A DNA stretch of 64,000 nucleotides, taken from NCBI GenBank assembly GCA_005217565.1, contig SJCO01000002.1:1-64000 (forward strand). Direction: 5' to 3'. The notes under the pieces are model-generated. The model saw only the letters and a program-made list of their open reading frames with translations, ran no database searches and was not told the origin of the DNA. Position 1 is the first letter of the stretch; every line of letters begins with the position of its first letter. Shown piece by piece: positions 7,352 through 16,394 of the stretch. Source of the DNA: Puteibacter caeruleilacunae. Its GTDB lineage: Bacteria > Bacteroidota > Bacteroidia > Bacteroidales > Prolixibacteraceae. The position numbers were made by a program, and so were the translations under genes.

Positions 7352-8149
7352 ATGAAAAACTTACTAAAATTCACGATGACTCTGGCAATCATGCTACTGG
7401 GGACAGTAGTGGGATTTGCTCAAAATACTGGTCAGGCACCATTTGTTGGTAGTACGCACCAGTATACTGTAACTCCAGAAAGTACATCTAATACGTTAAA
7501 TTGGTCAATCGCACCAAATGATGGAAACTTTTCTTCATCCAATGCGCTAGACGGATCTAACTCGGTATTAACAGTAACATGGGGTGCTGGCTCGTCGGGT
7601 ACTACCTATACTATAACATTTACTGAAGAAGATGCAACATCAAACTGTATCGCTACGAGAACTATTACGGTAACACCTGCAGACAATGATTTTGATGTTT
7701 CGGTACCATTGGTTAGTGCAATTTGTAATAGTGCAACCAATTCTAGTACACAGGGAGATGTTACAACACAAATTCAGTTTACAGTACAGATGGATAATGA
7801 AAGTGCAACATGGAATCCAAACTGGGAGATTGAATTTGATTTAAGTCCGAATGCAGCAGCATCAATAACAGATTTAGTTCCTTCTGCTGGAACAGCTGAT
7901 TGGACTACAACAGGAACCCCTACCGGTCCTTTTAAGTTAACTGCCATTCCAAGTAGCGGAGCCACAACAACCATTACTTTAACAATGCAAGTTACAGGAG
8001 ATGCCAACACGTTACAGGAAGTTCAGTTGGAAATAACAAGCGCAAAAGAATTAGATCATAACACTCCAGATAAGGACGAAGATGATTGGATTCAAACACA
8101 AACAATTAATGCTGTTCCTAATACGTCAGCAATTACAACAGATAATTAA
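7352..8149 (+). CDS. Secreted Ig-like subunit 3
   Basis: This 265-aa protein has signal peptide MKNLLKFTMTLAIMLLGTVVGFA, cut before Gln. The N-terminal Ig/PKD-like domain has TLNWSIAPNDG and LTVTWGAG strands and a Cys just before the domain end (SNCIATRTITV). The second domain starts near FDVSVPLVSAICN and ends at TINAVPNTSAITTDN, the shared C-terminal motif. It is rich in Thr, Ser and Asn and poor in Lys, as is typical of extracellular beta proteins. Gaps are 49 bp upstream and 39 bp downstream. No enzymatic feature is visible. Confidence 0.78.
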   Translation: MKNLLKFTMTLAIMLLGTVVGFAQNTGQAPFVGSTHQYTVTPESTSNTLNWSIAPNDGNFSSSNALDGSNSVLTVTWGAGSSGTTYTITFTEEDATSNCIATRTITVTPADNDFDVSVPLVSAICNSATNSSTQGDVTTQIQFTVQMDNESATWNPNWEIEFDLSPNAAASITDLVPSAGTADWTTTGTPTGPFKLTAIPSSGATTTITLTMQVTGDANTLQEVQLEITSAKELDHNTPDKDEDDWIQTQTINAVPNTSAITTDN

Positions 8150-8188
8150 AAACTCAAATGATAAATGTTAAATTAAATTTTATGCCTT

Positions 8189-9241
8189 ATGAAATCAAAT
8201 TTATTTAAATCGATTTTAGTACTAGCAGTTTTCATGTTCGGTACAGCAATGGTAAATGCTCAAAGCATTGATCAAAACACAACAATTAACGCGAAACACT
8301 CTTACTGGGTAAATAGTAGTGATGGGGCTCAAGGTACACATGATGCATCGGAGCATGCCGACAACACTTATGATTGGCAAGTTTATCAATGGGATGGTTC
8401 AGCAGACTATTCTTCTGATAGTTGGACAGCTACTGTCGCAACAGGATCATTTTCTTTTGATTTTACTCCTTACACAAACAGTAATGGAACTGCAAACGCC
8501 TTCAGAACTGATGTGACATGGTTAGCAGCCGGCGATTATGTCTTGGAAGTAAAGGAGACTGACCAAGAAGGCTGTATCACAATCAGACGATTCGGAATTA
8601 GAATTCTTGATCTTGATCTATTGTTAGTGATGAAAGATGGTGATGGTGCTGAGTTAACAACTGACGCATCTAACTGTAACACTGACAACGAAATTATCCT
8701 TGGTAGCTCGACCACAGATGACAATGATGTAAACTCTTATGGATTACAAACTATGACTTTTACATATGAAGTATCATTATCTACAGTTAAAGGTTCAACG
8801 GATAGTGCTGATGCATTCGCTACAAAGTTTGCAACAGGAAAATGGAAGTTTGACTTTAACTTAACTGGATCTGCATATCCAACAGCACCAACAGAAGCTT
8901 CGGCAACTTGGAGTATTGTTAATGATGGTGATGTAACAGGTTCTATTACAGATAATGATGGCAGCAATGAAATAGAAGTAAATGCTGGTGTTGAAACTGT
9001 AACAATTCAGGTTATACTTCAAAACATTGCAGCTGATGAAGCCCAATTATACACTCTAGCTGCAGCAATTGCTCCATCAACAGTTAACGTTGAACTTGGA
9101 GGAGCTTCTGCGACAGATTACGCTGAAGGTACAGAGCCTAGTACTTATGATGGAGTGGCAGATGCTGCTTCGAATAAGAATGGAACACCTACCATCAGTG
9201 TGAAGCCAATTCCAAATACTTCAAAGATCTCATTCCAATAG
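8189..9241 (+). CDS. Secreted Ig-like subunit 4
   Basis: This 350-aa protein has signal peptide MKSNLFKSILVLAVFMFGTAMVNA, cut before Gln. It is strongly acidic, with many Asp and Thr. The first domain has NTYDWQVYQWDG, RTDVTWLAAGDYVL and EGCITIRRFGIRI, which keeps the W...ITW...C plan of its neighbours. The second domain (~145-340) is longer than in the others. The C-terminus ISVKPIPNTSKISFQ carries the shared motif. It is the last gene before a 447-bp gap with a strong hairpin, so it may end the first half of the operon. Confidence 0.78.
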   Translation: MKSNLFKSILVLAVFMFGTAMVNAQSIDQNTTINAKHSYWVNSSDGAQGTHDASEHADNTYDWQVYQWDGSADYSSDSWTATVATGSFSFDFTPYTNSNGTANAFRTDVTWLAAGDYVLEVKETDQEGCITIRRFGIRILDLDLLLVMKDGDGAELTTDASNCNTDNEIILGSSTTDDNDVNSYGLQTMTFTYEVSLSTVKGSTDSADAFATKFATGKWKFDFNLTGSAYPTAPTEASATWSIVNDGDVTGSITDNDGSNEIEVNAGVETVTIQVILQNIAADEAQLYTLAAAIAPSTVNVELGGASATDYAEGTEPSTYDGVADAASNKNGTPTISVKPIPNTSKISFQ

Positions 9242-9290
9242 TAGTATTGAATTGGTATAACTCAAAATGCTCATAAGGCATTCCAAATAC

Positions 9291-9316
9291 AACCTTCGGG
9301 CTTCGGCCCGGAGGTT
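9291..9316 (+). terminator. GC-rich hairpin with cUUCGg-type loop
   Basis: AACCTTCGGGC-TTC-GGCCCGGAGGTT forms an 11-bp stem closed by a CTTCGG loop, which is very stable in RNA. It lies 50 bp after subunit 4. The following bases are TTCACAAAAA with no T-run, so it may be a partial terminator or a 3'-end stabiliser. Confidence 0.5.
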
Positions 9317-9688
9317 TCACAAAAACGGACTTGACTTGGAGTATTTAGAAAACTGAAATGGAAATACGGAAATAGAAAGTTTAGAAAGAAAACAAAAGAA
9401 AGAAACGGAACTGAAAACTCTACAGCCTGTTCGGTATTGAGGAGAATGAATAGACTGTAAAATTCAAAACTTAATTTAGTCTCAAAGGGAAATGATATAA
9501 TTGAGATTGACATACAGTATTGAATTTATTCGTGATATGGCTTGTTGAGCTAAGCATGAACAGCTCGAATGGTGTAGCGATGTAAACATCGAATGTCATT
9601 ACTACGTAGTAATGGATACCTACGCTGAGCAATGGAAAATGCTAAGATCTTCAGGTTGGGGAAACATTATAGCTGAAGAGTAATACTC
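9317..9688. other. Structured gap between subunits 4 and 5
   Basis: No supported gene. At 9578-9591 CGATGT-AA-ACATCG is a small hairpin, and at 9597-9614 CATTACTACGTAGTAATG is an 18-base perfect palindrome. From 9549 to 9683 one frame is open for 44 codons (reads AKHEQLEWCSDVNIE onward, ending IIAEE) and joins to ATG GCT TGT at 9537 only through a TGA. This could be a decayed small gene, a leader or chance. Confidence 0.35.
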
Positions 9689-10441
9689 GTGGGTAAACGA
9701 ATCATTTTTATACTGATCACGTTGCTGGCAATGACCGTCAAGGTTGTAGCACAGCCCCCGTATATCGCTACTTCAGGCACTACAAGCACAGTATTTGTAA
9801 ATCAACTGTCCACAGGGGAACATGATCCTGACCACGTTGGTAATTTGTATGCATGGTCACTTTACAGTGTCACCAACTGGACAGATGAATATAATACAAA
9901 TCCTGCAGATCCATCGGCATATTCCTTTGTTGATGGAGATAATACAAACAAAGCTGAAATCGCCTGGCATATGCCTGGCCGATACTATCTGATGGTAGAA
10001 GAAACAAATGCCAGTGATGGCTGTTCTACGCGTCGGATTTACCCTGTGGAGGTGCAAGATGAAATGCACTATGCCCTCACAGAGGGTATTACTGACTGTG
10101 CTGGTGCCAGAGCTACATTTGAGCTTCCTGTTACCCTAACACAGAATGGTAGCCCATTGGCCGAACGCCACTTCCCGGTTACCATGCAATACACAATCAA
10201 CGGCAATACATTTACCACCGATCCTATACCATACAGCAGCTATAATACCAGTGAGGGTACGCTTATGCTGAATGTAACTGCACACATCACCATAAACGAT
10301 GATGCGGCAGAATATCAAGTAGATGTAATCCGTGCAACCAACGCCGCTGGCGTTGACATGATCAATAAAGTTAGTCAGCAGACTATTACAATACATGCCA
10401 AACCTGTACTGTCGCCAATATCGCTCAATGCAGGTAAATAA
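9689..10441 (+). CDS. Secreted Ig-like subunit 5
   Basis: This 250-aa protein has a GTG start (GTG GGT AAA CGA) directly before a good signal peptide ending VVAQ. The Ig-like domain has NLYAWSLYSVTNW, KAEIAWHMPGRYYLMVEE and DGCSTRRIYPVEV, the same W-strand, AxITW-like strand and Cys as the other subunits. The second domain has a Cys near ITDCAGARATFELPVTL. The tail TITIHAKPVLSPISLNAGK holds the shared motif. It is separated from subunit 4 by a long gap but only 17 bp from subunit 6. To the eye its GC content is somewhat higher than that of subunits 1-4. Confidence 0.75.
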   Translation: MGKRIIFILITLLAMTVKVVAQPPYIATSGTTSTVFVNQLSTGEHDPDHVGNLYAWSLYSVTNWTDEYNTNPADPSAYSFVDGDNTNKAEIAWHMPGRYYLMVEETNASDGCSTRRIYPVEVQDEMHYALTEGITDCAGARATFELPVTLTQNGSPLAERHFPVTMQYTINGNTFTTDPIPYSSYNTSEGTLMLNVTAHITINDDAAEYQVDVIRATNAAGVDMINKVSQQTITIHAKPVLSPISLNAGK

Positions 10442-10458
10442 TATAAATAAGAGGAGAA

Positions 10459-11178
10459 ATGAGAATGTATAAATTCATATTAGTTGGAATTCTGTTTACT
10501 CTGGGAACACTGCTCGCGGGAAAGGCCGTGGCGCAGGATCAGCAAGTGACCCAGGGTGCGCAGAAGGACTACTCTGTTAACCTTGAAATAGGTAACAACG
10601 CTAGTCTTGAGTTCCATTGGAGCGTAAGTGGTGGTTCATCTACCGACTTATCCGGGAACAATTCTTCCAGTATAAATATCACATGGGACGGTAGTCCTGG
10701 TATCTACACCCTCTCTGTTTATGTTATTGACGGCAATAATTGTAAGTCTGATCCTGTTGAACGTCAAATACAAATCCTAGGTGCTGGAGATGTCCTCATC
10801 AATGGTCCAAACTTAATAACCTGTTCACAGCTTAATGATGGTTCCTCTGGAAACACTAAAGCTGAATGGGATTTACTTGGATTTAACATTGAAATTAGTG
10901 GAGGTTTAAGTCCTTATACAGTACAATATACAATACTGAATGATACCAACACTGCAATTGATGGATATCCTCAAACACTTACAAGTTACGAGAGTGGAGC
11001 CAACATCGATGTTCCTAATAATTTCGTCAATAATGGAACAACCGATGATGTATACACCATTGAGATTTTGGATGTAAAAAGTGCCGACGGTGCTGATATT
11101 CCTCTGGGAACTGATATCAAGCGTACGATCACTGTTCATCCTAAACCTACTATTTCAACAATTAAAATGGAGAACTAA
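10459..11178 (+). CDS. Secreted Ig-like subunit 6
   Basis: This 239-aa protein is the shortest of the set. The signal peptide ends GKAVAQ. A GAGGAG purine block precedes two possible starts (10459 and 10465, MYKFILVGIL); the second has the more usual spacing. The Ig domain has LEFHWSVSGG, SSINITWDG and GNNCKSDPVERQIQI. The second domain contains a Cys in NLITCSQLND and ends TITVHPKPTISTIKMEN. It is 18 bp before the CTD protein, so these two are surely co-transcribed. No catalytic motif. Confidence 0.78.
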   Translation: MRMYKFILVGILFTLGTLLAGKAVAQDQQVTQGAQKDYSVNLEIGNNASLEFHWSVSGGSSTDLSGNNSSSINITWDGSPGIYTLSVYVIDGNNCKSDPVERQIQILGAGDVLINGPNLITCSQLNDGSSGNTKAEWDLLGFNIEISGGLSPYTVQYTILNDTNTAIDGYPQTLTSYESGANIDVPNNFVNNGTTDDVYTIEILDVKSADGADIPLGTDIKRTITVHPKPTISTIKMEN

Positions 11179-11196
11179 AGGCAATGTAACAATTTC

Positions 11197-13251
11197 ATGA
11201 GAAGCACATTGAAACATATTATCCTGATTGCATCGATGCTATTTGGCACCGTATGGGATACTTATGTATGTGCTCAAACCGAAGCTTCGATCCTTATTTA
11301 TGAAGGAAAAACACAAACTTTCTCCGTTACAAAAGTTGAAGGGTATCAATATCACTGGTGGGTTACGAGTCCTGGAGGATTAATAGAACAAGACTTCCCA
11401 TTCAGTGTAAATAACTCTGTTTCCATCAGATGGAACGATCAAGGTAATTTCAGACTACATGTTCAAGCAATGGATGCTAATGGCTGTTTATCGGAAATTC
11501 AACAGTATCCAATTGATGTAAAAGCAGCAGAAAACATCAACTGGCTTGCTGTTAACGACCATGGTTATGCATTCACAGAAGGAACAGCTGTAGGTAATGT
11601 ACTTACCAATGACTATGATCCGTTCCTGAATCGTAACTGGACTATTGAATTGGTAGATGGTCCTGATCAAGGAACACTTACCTTCAATACTGATTATACT
11701 GATCCTGACTTTGGATCGTATACATTTAATGCTGCTGGATTAGCACCAGGTCAGTATGTCTTTACTTATCGCCTGTGCGATAGAGACGAACCGACTATAA
11801 CTGCTTGTCCTACGGCTACGGTCGAAATAAATATTCTTGATCCTAATGATGAAACTGTGAATCAAGCTCCAGTAGCTGGATTCGATTCATACTATGTGAT
11901 CGCAGGTAATAGTGTAACTGGAAACCTTACCTATAATGATATCGATATTGACGATACCGGAAAGTCAAATCTTAAAATAAGCAATGCTTCGAGTGTTACT
12001 GCTCAAAATGGCTCAGTAAATGTTACCACTAATGGTGCATTTACTTATACGCCTAGAAGTGGTTTTGTAAATGATGTCGATACGATATTCTATGAGGTTT
12101 GTGATAGCCAGGGATTATGTCACAACGATACTGCTATCGTTTATGTGGCTCCTGCTCCATCAAGCACTGCTAATTACCGTCCGTTTACCGGAGATGCAGC
12201 CATGATATCACATGGAGGTATTGCAACTGGTGAACTGGCAAACATTGCTAGTAGTCCGATTGGAGAGTCGCTTTCTTATGCTGTATCTACCAACGTTCAA
12301 CATGGTTCATTAACCTTATCTCCTACAGGTTCGGTTGAATATATTCCTGATATGAACTTCCGCGGAATTGATTACTTCATCTATGAAGTGACCGATGCTA
12401 ACGGAATCACACATAAAGGAACAGTTTACATTATAGTTGATCCTATTGAAGTGATCGCTGATGCTGGCGATGATATTACTGTCTGCTTTACAGATCTTCC
12501 TGTAATGCTCAACGGAACAGCGAGTAGTCAGGGTAGCGATTTCACTTATCTTTGGAGTCCACTTGATCACATCACTAATGGAACAAGTTTAACTCCCGAA
12601 TATACACCTCCTGGTATTGGAATGAGTACACTGCAGTTGACAGTTACCCATACCCCAACAGGGGAAACTGATACAGATGAGGTAACCGTTACTGTTCTTG
12701 AAGGTCCTACTGCCGATGCAGGTCCTGATCAAGAGATATTCGAAGGAGTAACTGCCGATTTGGATGGATCTCAGTCCACTGGTATGATGCCTATGACTTA
12801 TGAATGGACTACCAATGATGGTAATTTTGACATTCCACCTGCTGCCAATGATCCTAAAGCAAGGGTTGATGCAGTTGGTACATATATACTAACCGTAACT
12901 GATAATGATGGCTGTCGAAATACGGATGAAATGAAAGTTGCTCTTAGAGTTCCTGGCGATATTGACATCGTAAACGGATTTACGCCTAATGGTGATGGCA
13001 CCAACGATGTATTCATTATTGATGGAATTGATGATTATCCTGTCAACACGGTTATGATATTTAACCGCTGGGGAACAAAGGTTTATCAGGGAGCAAACTA
13101 TGATAACAAAGAAGTAGTTTGGGATGGCACCGTAAATACCGGAGCAATGACCATAGGAAGCGGACAGTTGCCAACGGGTACATATTTCTATATTGTTACG
13201 CTTAACGGCGAAAAAGTTGGATTTTCGGGCTGGGTTTATTTGGATAGATAA
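11197..13251 (+). CDS. Multi-domain surface protein with type B T9SS sorting domain
   Basis: This 684-aa protein has a signal peptide ending YVCAQ. Domains are an Ig/PKD-like domain 27-110 (YQYHWWVTSPGG, VSIRW, NGCLSE), three cadherin/VCBS-like modules ~115-415 (NDHGYAFTEGTAVGNVLTND and similar), two PKD modules ~420-585 (PTADAGPDQEIFEG), and a gliding-motility-associated type B CTD 588-684 (NGFTPNGDGTNDVF, IFNRWGTKVY, LPTGTYFYIV). The CTD directs transit through T9SS and, in known cases, needs a partner PorP/SprF protein, encoded next. Its first domain resembles those of the six small subunits, so it could cap or anchor a fibre built from them. Confidence 0.9.
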   Translation: MRSTLKHIILIASMLFGTVWDTYVCAQTEASILIYEGKTQTFSVTKVEGYQYHWWVTSPGGLIEQDFPFSVNNSVSIRWNDQGNFRLHVQAMDANGCLSEIQQYPIDVKAAENINWLAVNDHGYAFTEGTAVGNVLTNDYDPFLNRNWTIELVDGPDQGTLTFNTDYTDPDFGSYTFNAAGLAPGQYVFTYRLCDRDEPTITACPTATVEINILDPNDETVNQAPVAGFDSYYVIAGNSVTGNLTYNDIDIDDTGKSNLKISNASSVTAQNGSVNVTTNGAFTYTPRSGFVNDVDTIFYEVCDSQGLCHNDTAIVYVAPAPSSTANYRPFTGDAAMISHGGIATGELANIASSPIGESLSYAVSTNVQHGSLTLSPTGSVEYIPDMNFRGIDYFIYEVTDANGITHKGTVYIIVDPIEVIADAGDDITVCFTDLPVMLNGTASSQGSDFTYLWSPLDHITNGTSLTPEYTPPGIGMSTLQLTVTHTPTGETDTDEVTVTVLEGPTADAGPDQEIFEGVTADLDGSQSTGMMPMTYEWTTNDGNFDIPPAANDPKARVDAVGTYILTVTDNDGCRNTDEMKVALRVPGDIDIVNGFTPNGDGTNDVFIIDGIDDYPVNTVMIFNRWGTKVYQGANYDNKEVVWDGTVNTGAMTIGSGQLPTGTYFYIVTLNGEKVGFSGWVYLDR

Positions 13252-13309
13252 AAACGTTTTACAAACTTTATAGAAGATTAATTTGAAAAAGATAGAGGCA
13301 CATACAAGA

Positions 13310-14230
13310 ATGAGGTTTATTTTAGTAATCACTATGTTACTTATTGCGACAGTAGGATTTGGACAACAAGAACCAATGTACTCGCAATACAGTAATAGTA
13401 TGCTGACGGTTAATCCTGCATATGCTGGTGCACGTGGTATGCTAAACCTTACAACGATACGCCGCGATCAGTGGATCTCTCTTGACGGGGCTCCTCAAAC
13501 ACAAGCCATAAGTATCCACTCACCCTTCCGACATTTTAGTATGGGACTAGGTGCTTCGTTTCTTACCGATAATATCGGCCCAATTAAGCAAATAGGTGTA
13601 TATTTCGATTACTCTTACAAAATTGATTTTACTGAAGGTCGTACGCTTTCTTTCGGACTGAAAGGTGGATTTAATAAGTATGAGCTTAACCTTACTGAAC
13701 TGAAAACAACAGATCCCAATGATCCCGTGTTTTCATTCAACATTAACACCAATATTCTGCCCAATTTTGGTGTAGGAGCTTTATATCATACCAACCGTTT
13801 CTATGCAGGATTGGCTATCCCCGAGCTTCTAAAAAACGTAATTAATAAAGCAGAATCAACAACCACAGAAACCCTAAGTAAAGAAGAAATTCATATGTAT
13901 GTGATGGCAGGAAATGTCTTTGATATTAATCCCATCATGAAATTAAAGCCATATTTTATGGCTCGTTTAGCAATGAATGCTCCTGTATCGTTCGACTTAT
14001 CAACACAGGTTATCTTTTATGATACCTTCTGGGTAGGTGCAATGTATCGATTTGGCGATGCATTAGGTGCTTTGATGCAGGTGAAGATTACAGATCAGAT
14101 AACGCTAGGATACGCATACGATTTTACCACCACTGATTTAAGTCGCTATAACAATGGTACACACGAGATACTGTTAAGCTTCGACTTTGACTTTGGTAAG
14201 GGAAGAATCCGTTCTCCTCGTTACTTTTAA
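13310..14230 (+). CDS. PorP/SprF family outer-membrane protein
   Basis: About 306 aa from the ATG at 13310 (MRFILVITMLLIATVGFG, cut before QQ); a longer frame from a TTG at 13283 is possible but less likely. The protein has the family opening QEPMYSQYSNSMLTVNPAYAG, then GMLNLTTIRRDQW, and a barrel-like alternation ending near SFDFDFGKG. Family members form outer-membrane barrels that cooperate with T9SS and hold type B CTD cargo; SprF of Flavobacterium is needed for SprB export. It follows its presumed cargo gene by 58 bp and precedes a PorE-like gene by 23 bp, which suggests a dedicated export and anchoring unit. Confidence 0.88.
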   Translation: MRFILVITMLLIATVGFGQQEPMYSQYSNSMLTVNPAYAGARGMLNLTTIRRDQWISLDGAPQTQAISIHSPFRHFSMGLGASFLTDNIGPIKQIGVYFDYSYKIDFTEGRTLSFGLKGGFNKYELNLTELKTTDPNDPVFSFNINTNILPNFGVGALYHTNRFYAGLAIPELLKNVINKAESTTTETLSKEEIHMYVMAGNVFDINPIMKLKPYFMARLAMNAPVSFDLSTQVIFYDTFWVGAMYRFGDALGALMQVKITDQITLGYAYDFTTTDLSRYNNGTHEILLSFDFDFGKGRIRSPRYF

Positions 14231-14253
14231 TAAGAAATGTATATATTGCGGCG

Positions 14254-16284
14254 ATGAACAAACTCAAGCCTTTCATATTAATCGTATTCTTCTGGATCCT
14301 GCTGGGATCTGGCATCACCCATGCGCAAAAACTAACTATAAAAATGGCGGATAAAAAGTTTAAAGACTTTGCCTTTATCGATGCCATTGAATTATATGAA
14401 TATGCCTACAAGAAAGATCAATCAGATCCTTATGTTATTCGCCAGCTTGCTGAAGCGAACAGGTTTATACATAAACCAACTGAAGTAGAACGTTGGTTAG
14501 GAAGATTGATTCAAACGGGGAACTATGATCCCGATGATCTTTTTAATTATATACAGGCGCTGAAAAGTACAGGTAAATACTCGAAAGCACAGGTAATTCT
14601 GCAACAATATGTTCAAATAAAACCTGACGATAAACGTGCACAAATGGAAATGTCGCTTCTTGAGTATATTAAATTCCTGGAAAAGGATGCAAAACGATAT
14701 ACAGTAACTCCTGCAGGTATAAATAGTCCTAAATCGGACTTTGGGCCTACTTTCCTTGGGGAGGATAAAATTGTTTTTGCCTCTTCGCGTTCTGGATCAA
14801 AGATCATCAAGAGAAACTATAAATGGGATAATCAGCCCTTCCTTGATATGTATATAGCCGATATTGATGAAGATGGACGACTAAAACATGTGAAGCCGTT
14901 TGGGAAGAAAAATATTAAAACAAGTTATCACGAGGGCCCTGCCTGCTTTAATTCAAGTGGAACAAAGATGTTCGTCACGAGAAATAGTCTTCAGGGAGGA
15001 TCGTTAAAAAGAGGAACCGATGGTGTAACGAACCTTAAAATTTATGCCGCAAGAAATGATGGTTCTGATAAAGACTGGGAAATTAAATATGGTTTGCCAA
15101 TCAATAGTGATGAATATTCTGTAGGTCACCCTTCAATTGATAAAACCGGATTGGTACTTTATTTTGCATCCGACATGCCTGGTGGATATGGGGGAACTGA
15201 TATTTACTACCTACGTTATGACGGAGGGAAATGGCAGGATCCAGTAAACCTTGGCCCTAAAATCAACACTGCAAGTGATGAGGTTTTTCCATATATATCA
15301 AATAATGATGTGCTTTACTTTTCATCAGACGGTCATCCAGGAATGGGTGGATTAGACATATTCATGTCAACACCCGAGAATGGAGAATACCGCCGTATTG
15401 AAAATATGGGTATTCCAATCAATAGTCCGCTCGACGACTTTGGATTAACCATGAACAAAGAGGGTGAGCAGGGTTATTTATCTTCAAACCGACTTAACGG
15501 TAGAGGTTACGATGATATCTATCACTTTGTAATCAATCGTATTCCTATTATTATTAAAGGTAAGGTGCTTGATTTAGCTTCACAGGAAAGTATTCCTGGA
15601 GCAGAAGTTACTTTATACGATGATCTAGGGAAAGTTATCGCTTCTGCGGTTTCAGGTCCTGATGGATCGTTTAGATTTAGGGGTAACAAAGGGGATACCT
15701 ATAAAGTGTATGCCATAAAAGAGGACTATACTCATGATGAGCGTGACCTTGAAACTAAAGATCTTCCGGATAATGCTGAATTGAAGGTTGAACTATTCCT
15801 TGATAAGCTGGTGGTTGAAGAAGAGCAGCTGGCTGATGAGCAGGAACCGTTGATGATGGAAGAGGAAGATGGAGAACCAATTCAGGTAATTACAATGGAT
15901 TACATCAACTACGACCTGGATAAGGATAACATTCGTCCTGATGCTCAGGTGATTCTTGATAAATTGGCAGCGTTAATGGAAGAGTTTCCTGACTTAGAAG
16001 TTAGATTAGAATCGCATACCGATGCTCGTGGTGATGACAATTATAATATGGATCTTTCTAAGCGTAGAGCACGCTCCGCATATGAATATTTGGTTGCACG
16101 TGGTGTTGATCCAATGCGAATTCAGTATGCTGGATATGGTGAAACTCGCCTGCTAAATCATTGCGCAAATGGTGTGGATTGTTCGGAGGCAGAACATGAA
16201 GTTAACCGCAGAACAATTGTAAAAGCAGTGCGTAAAGGTGAGTACAAATCGAAACGTGAAAAGCGAAATGTATTCTTCTTCTAA
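14254..16284 (+). CDS. PorE-like OmpA-family protein (TPR, PD40 propeller, CRD, OmpA_C)
   Basis: This 676-aa protein has a signal peptide ending THAQ. Domain order is TPR-like helices ~25-145; PD40/WD40-type blades ~150-430 (GPTFLGEDKIVFASSRSG, HPSIDKTGLVLYFASD, VLYFSSDGHPGMGGLDIF); a carboxypeptidase-regulatory-like fold ~435-515 (KGKVLDLASQESIPGAEV); and OmpA_C ~545-665 (LESHTDARGDDNYNMDLSKRRA). This matches the plan of PorE, the peptidoglycan-binding T9SS component that contacts PorP. As the last gene of the operon it probably tethers the local SprF/CTD-protein assembly to the cell wall. It could be a PorE paralogue rather than the core T9SS copy. Confidence 0.85.
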   Translation: MNKLKPFILIVFFWILLGSGITHAQKLTIKMADKKFKDFAFIDAIELYEYAYKKDQSDPYVIRQLAEANRFIHKPTEVERWLGRLIQTGNYDPDDLFNYIQALKSTGKYSKAQVILQQYVQIKPDDKRAQMEMSLLEYIKFLEKDAKRYTVTPAGINSPKSDFGPTFLGEDKIVFASSRSGSKIIKRNYKWDNQPFLDMYIADIDEDGRLKHVKPFGKKNIKTSYHEGPACFNSSGTKMFVTRNSLQGGSLKRGTDGVTNLKIYAARNDGSDKDWEIKYGLPINSDEYSVGHPSIDKTGLVLYFASDMPGGYGGTDIYYLRYDGGKWQDPVNLGPKINTASDEVFPYISNNDVLYFSSDGHPGMGGLDIFMSTPENGEYRRIENMGIPINSPLDDFGLTMNKEGEQGYLSSNRLNGRGYDDIYHFVINRIPIIIKGKVLDLASQESIPGAEVTLYDDLGKVIASAVSGPDGSFRFRGNKGDTYKVYAIKEDYTHDERDLETKDLPDNAELKVELFLDKLVVEEEQLADEQEPLMMEEEDGEPIQVITMDYINYDLDKDNIRPDAQVILDKLAALMEEFPDLEVRLESHTDARGDDNYNMDLSKRRARSAYEYLVARGVDPMRIQYAGYGETRLLNHCANGVDCSEAEHEVNRRTIVKAVRKGEYKSKREKRNVFFF

Positions 16285-16394
16285 TATTTTAATTCACTAA
16301 TTTTCAATGTTTTTAAAATTGTAACCCTGCTGTTACCCCTAAAAATATGCTACTGTTTCATTAATTCGTGATCAAACATTAAATTTCTTGATCT

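Noticed and set aside
9537-9683. Selenoprotein reading through TGA at 9546
   Set aside because: No SECIS-like element was identified right after the TGA, no family match is known to me, and the frame is short; kept only as a possible decayed gene.
12889-13332. 147-codon minus-strand frame
   Set aside because: It is a shadow of the CTD protein gene, rich in Ile, Asn and Ser from antisense codons, without domain features.
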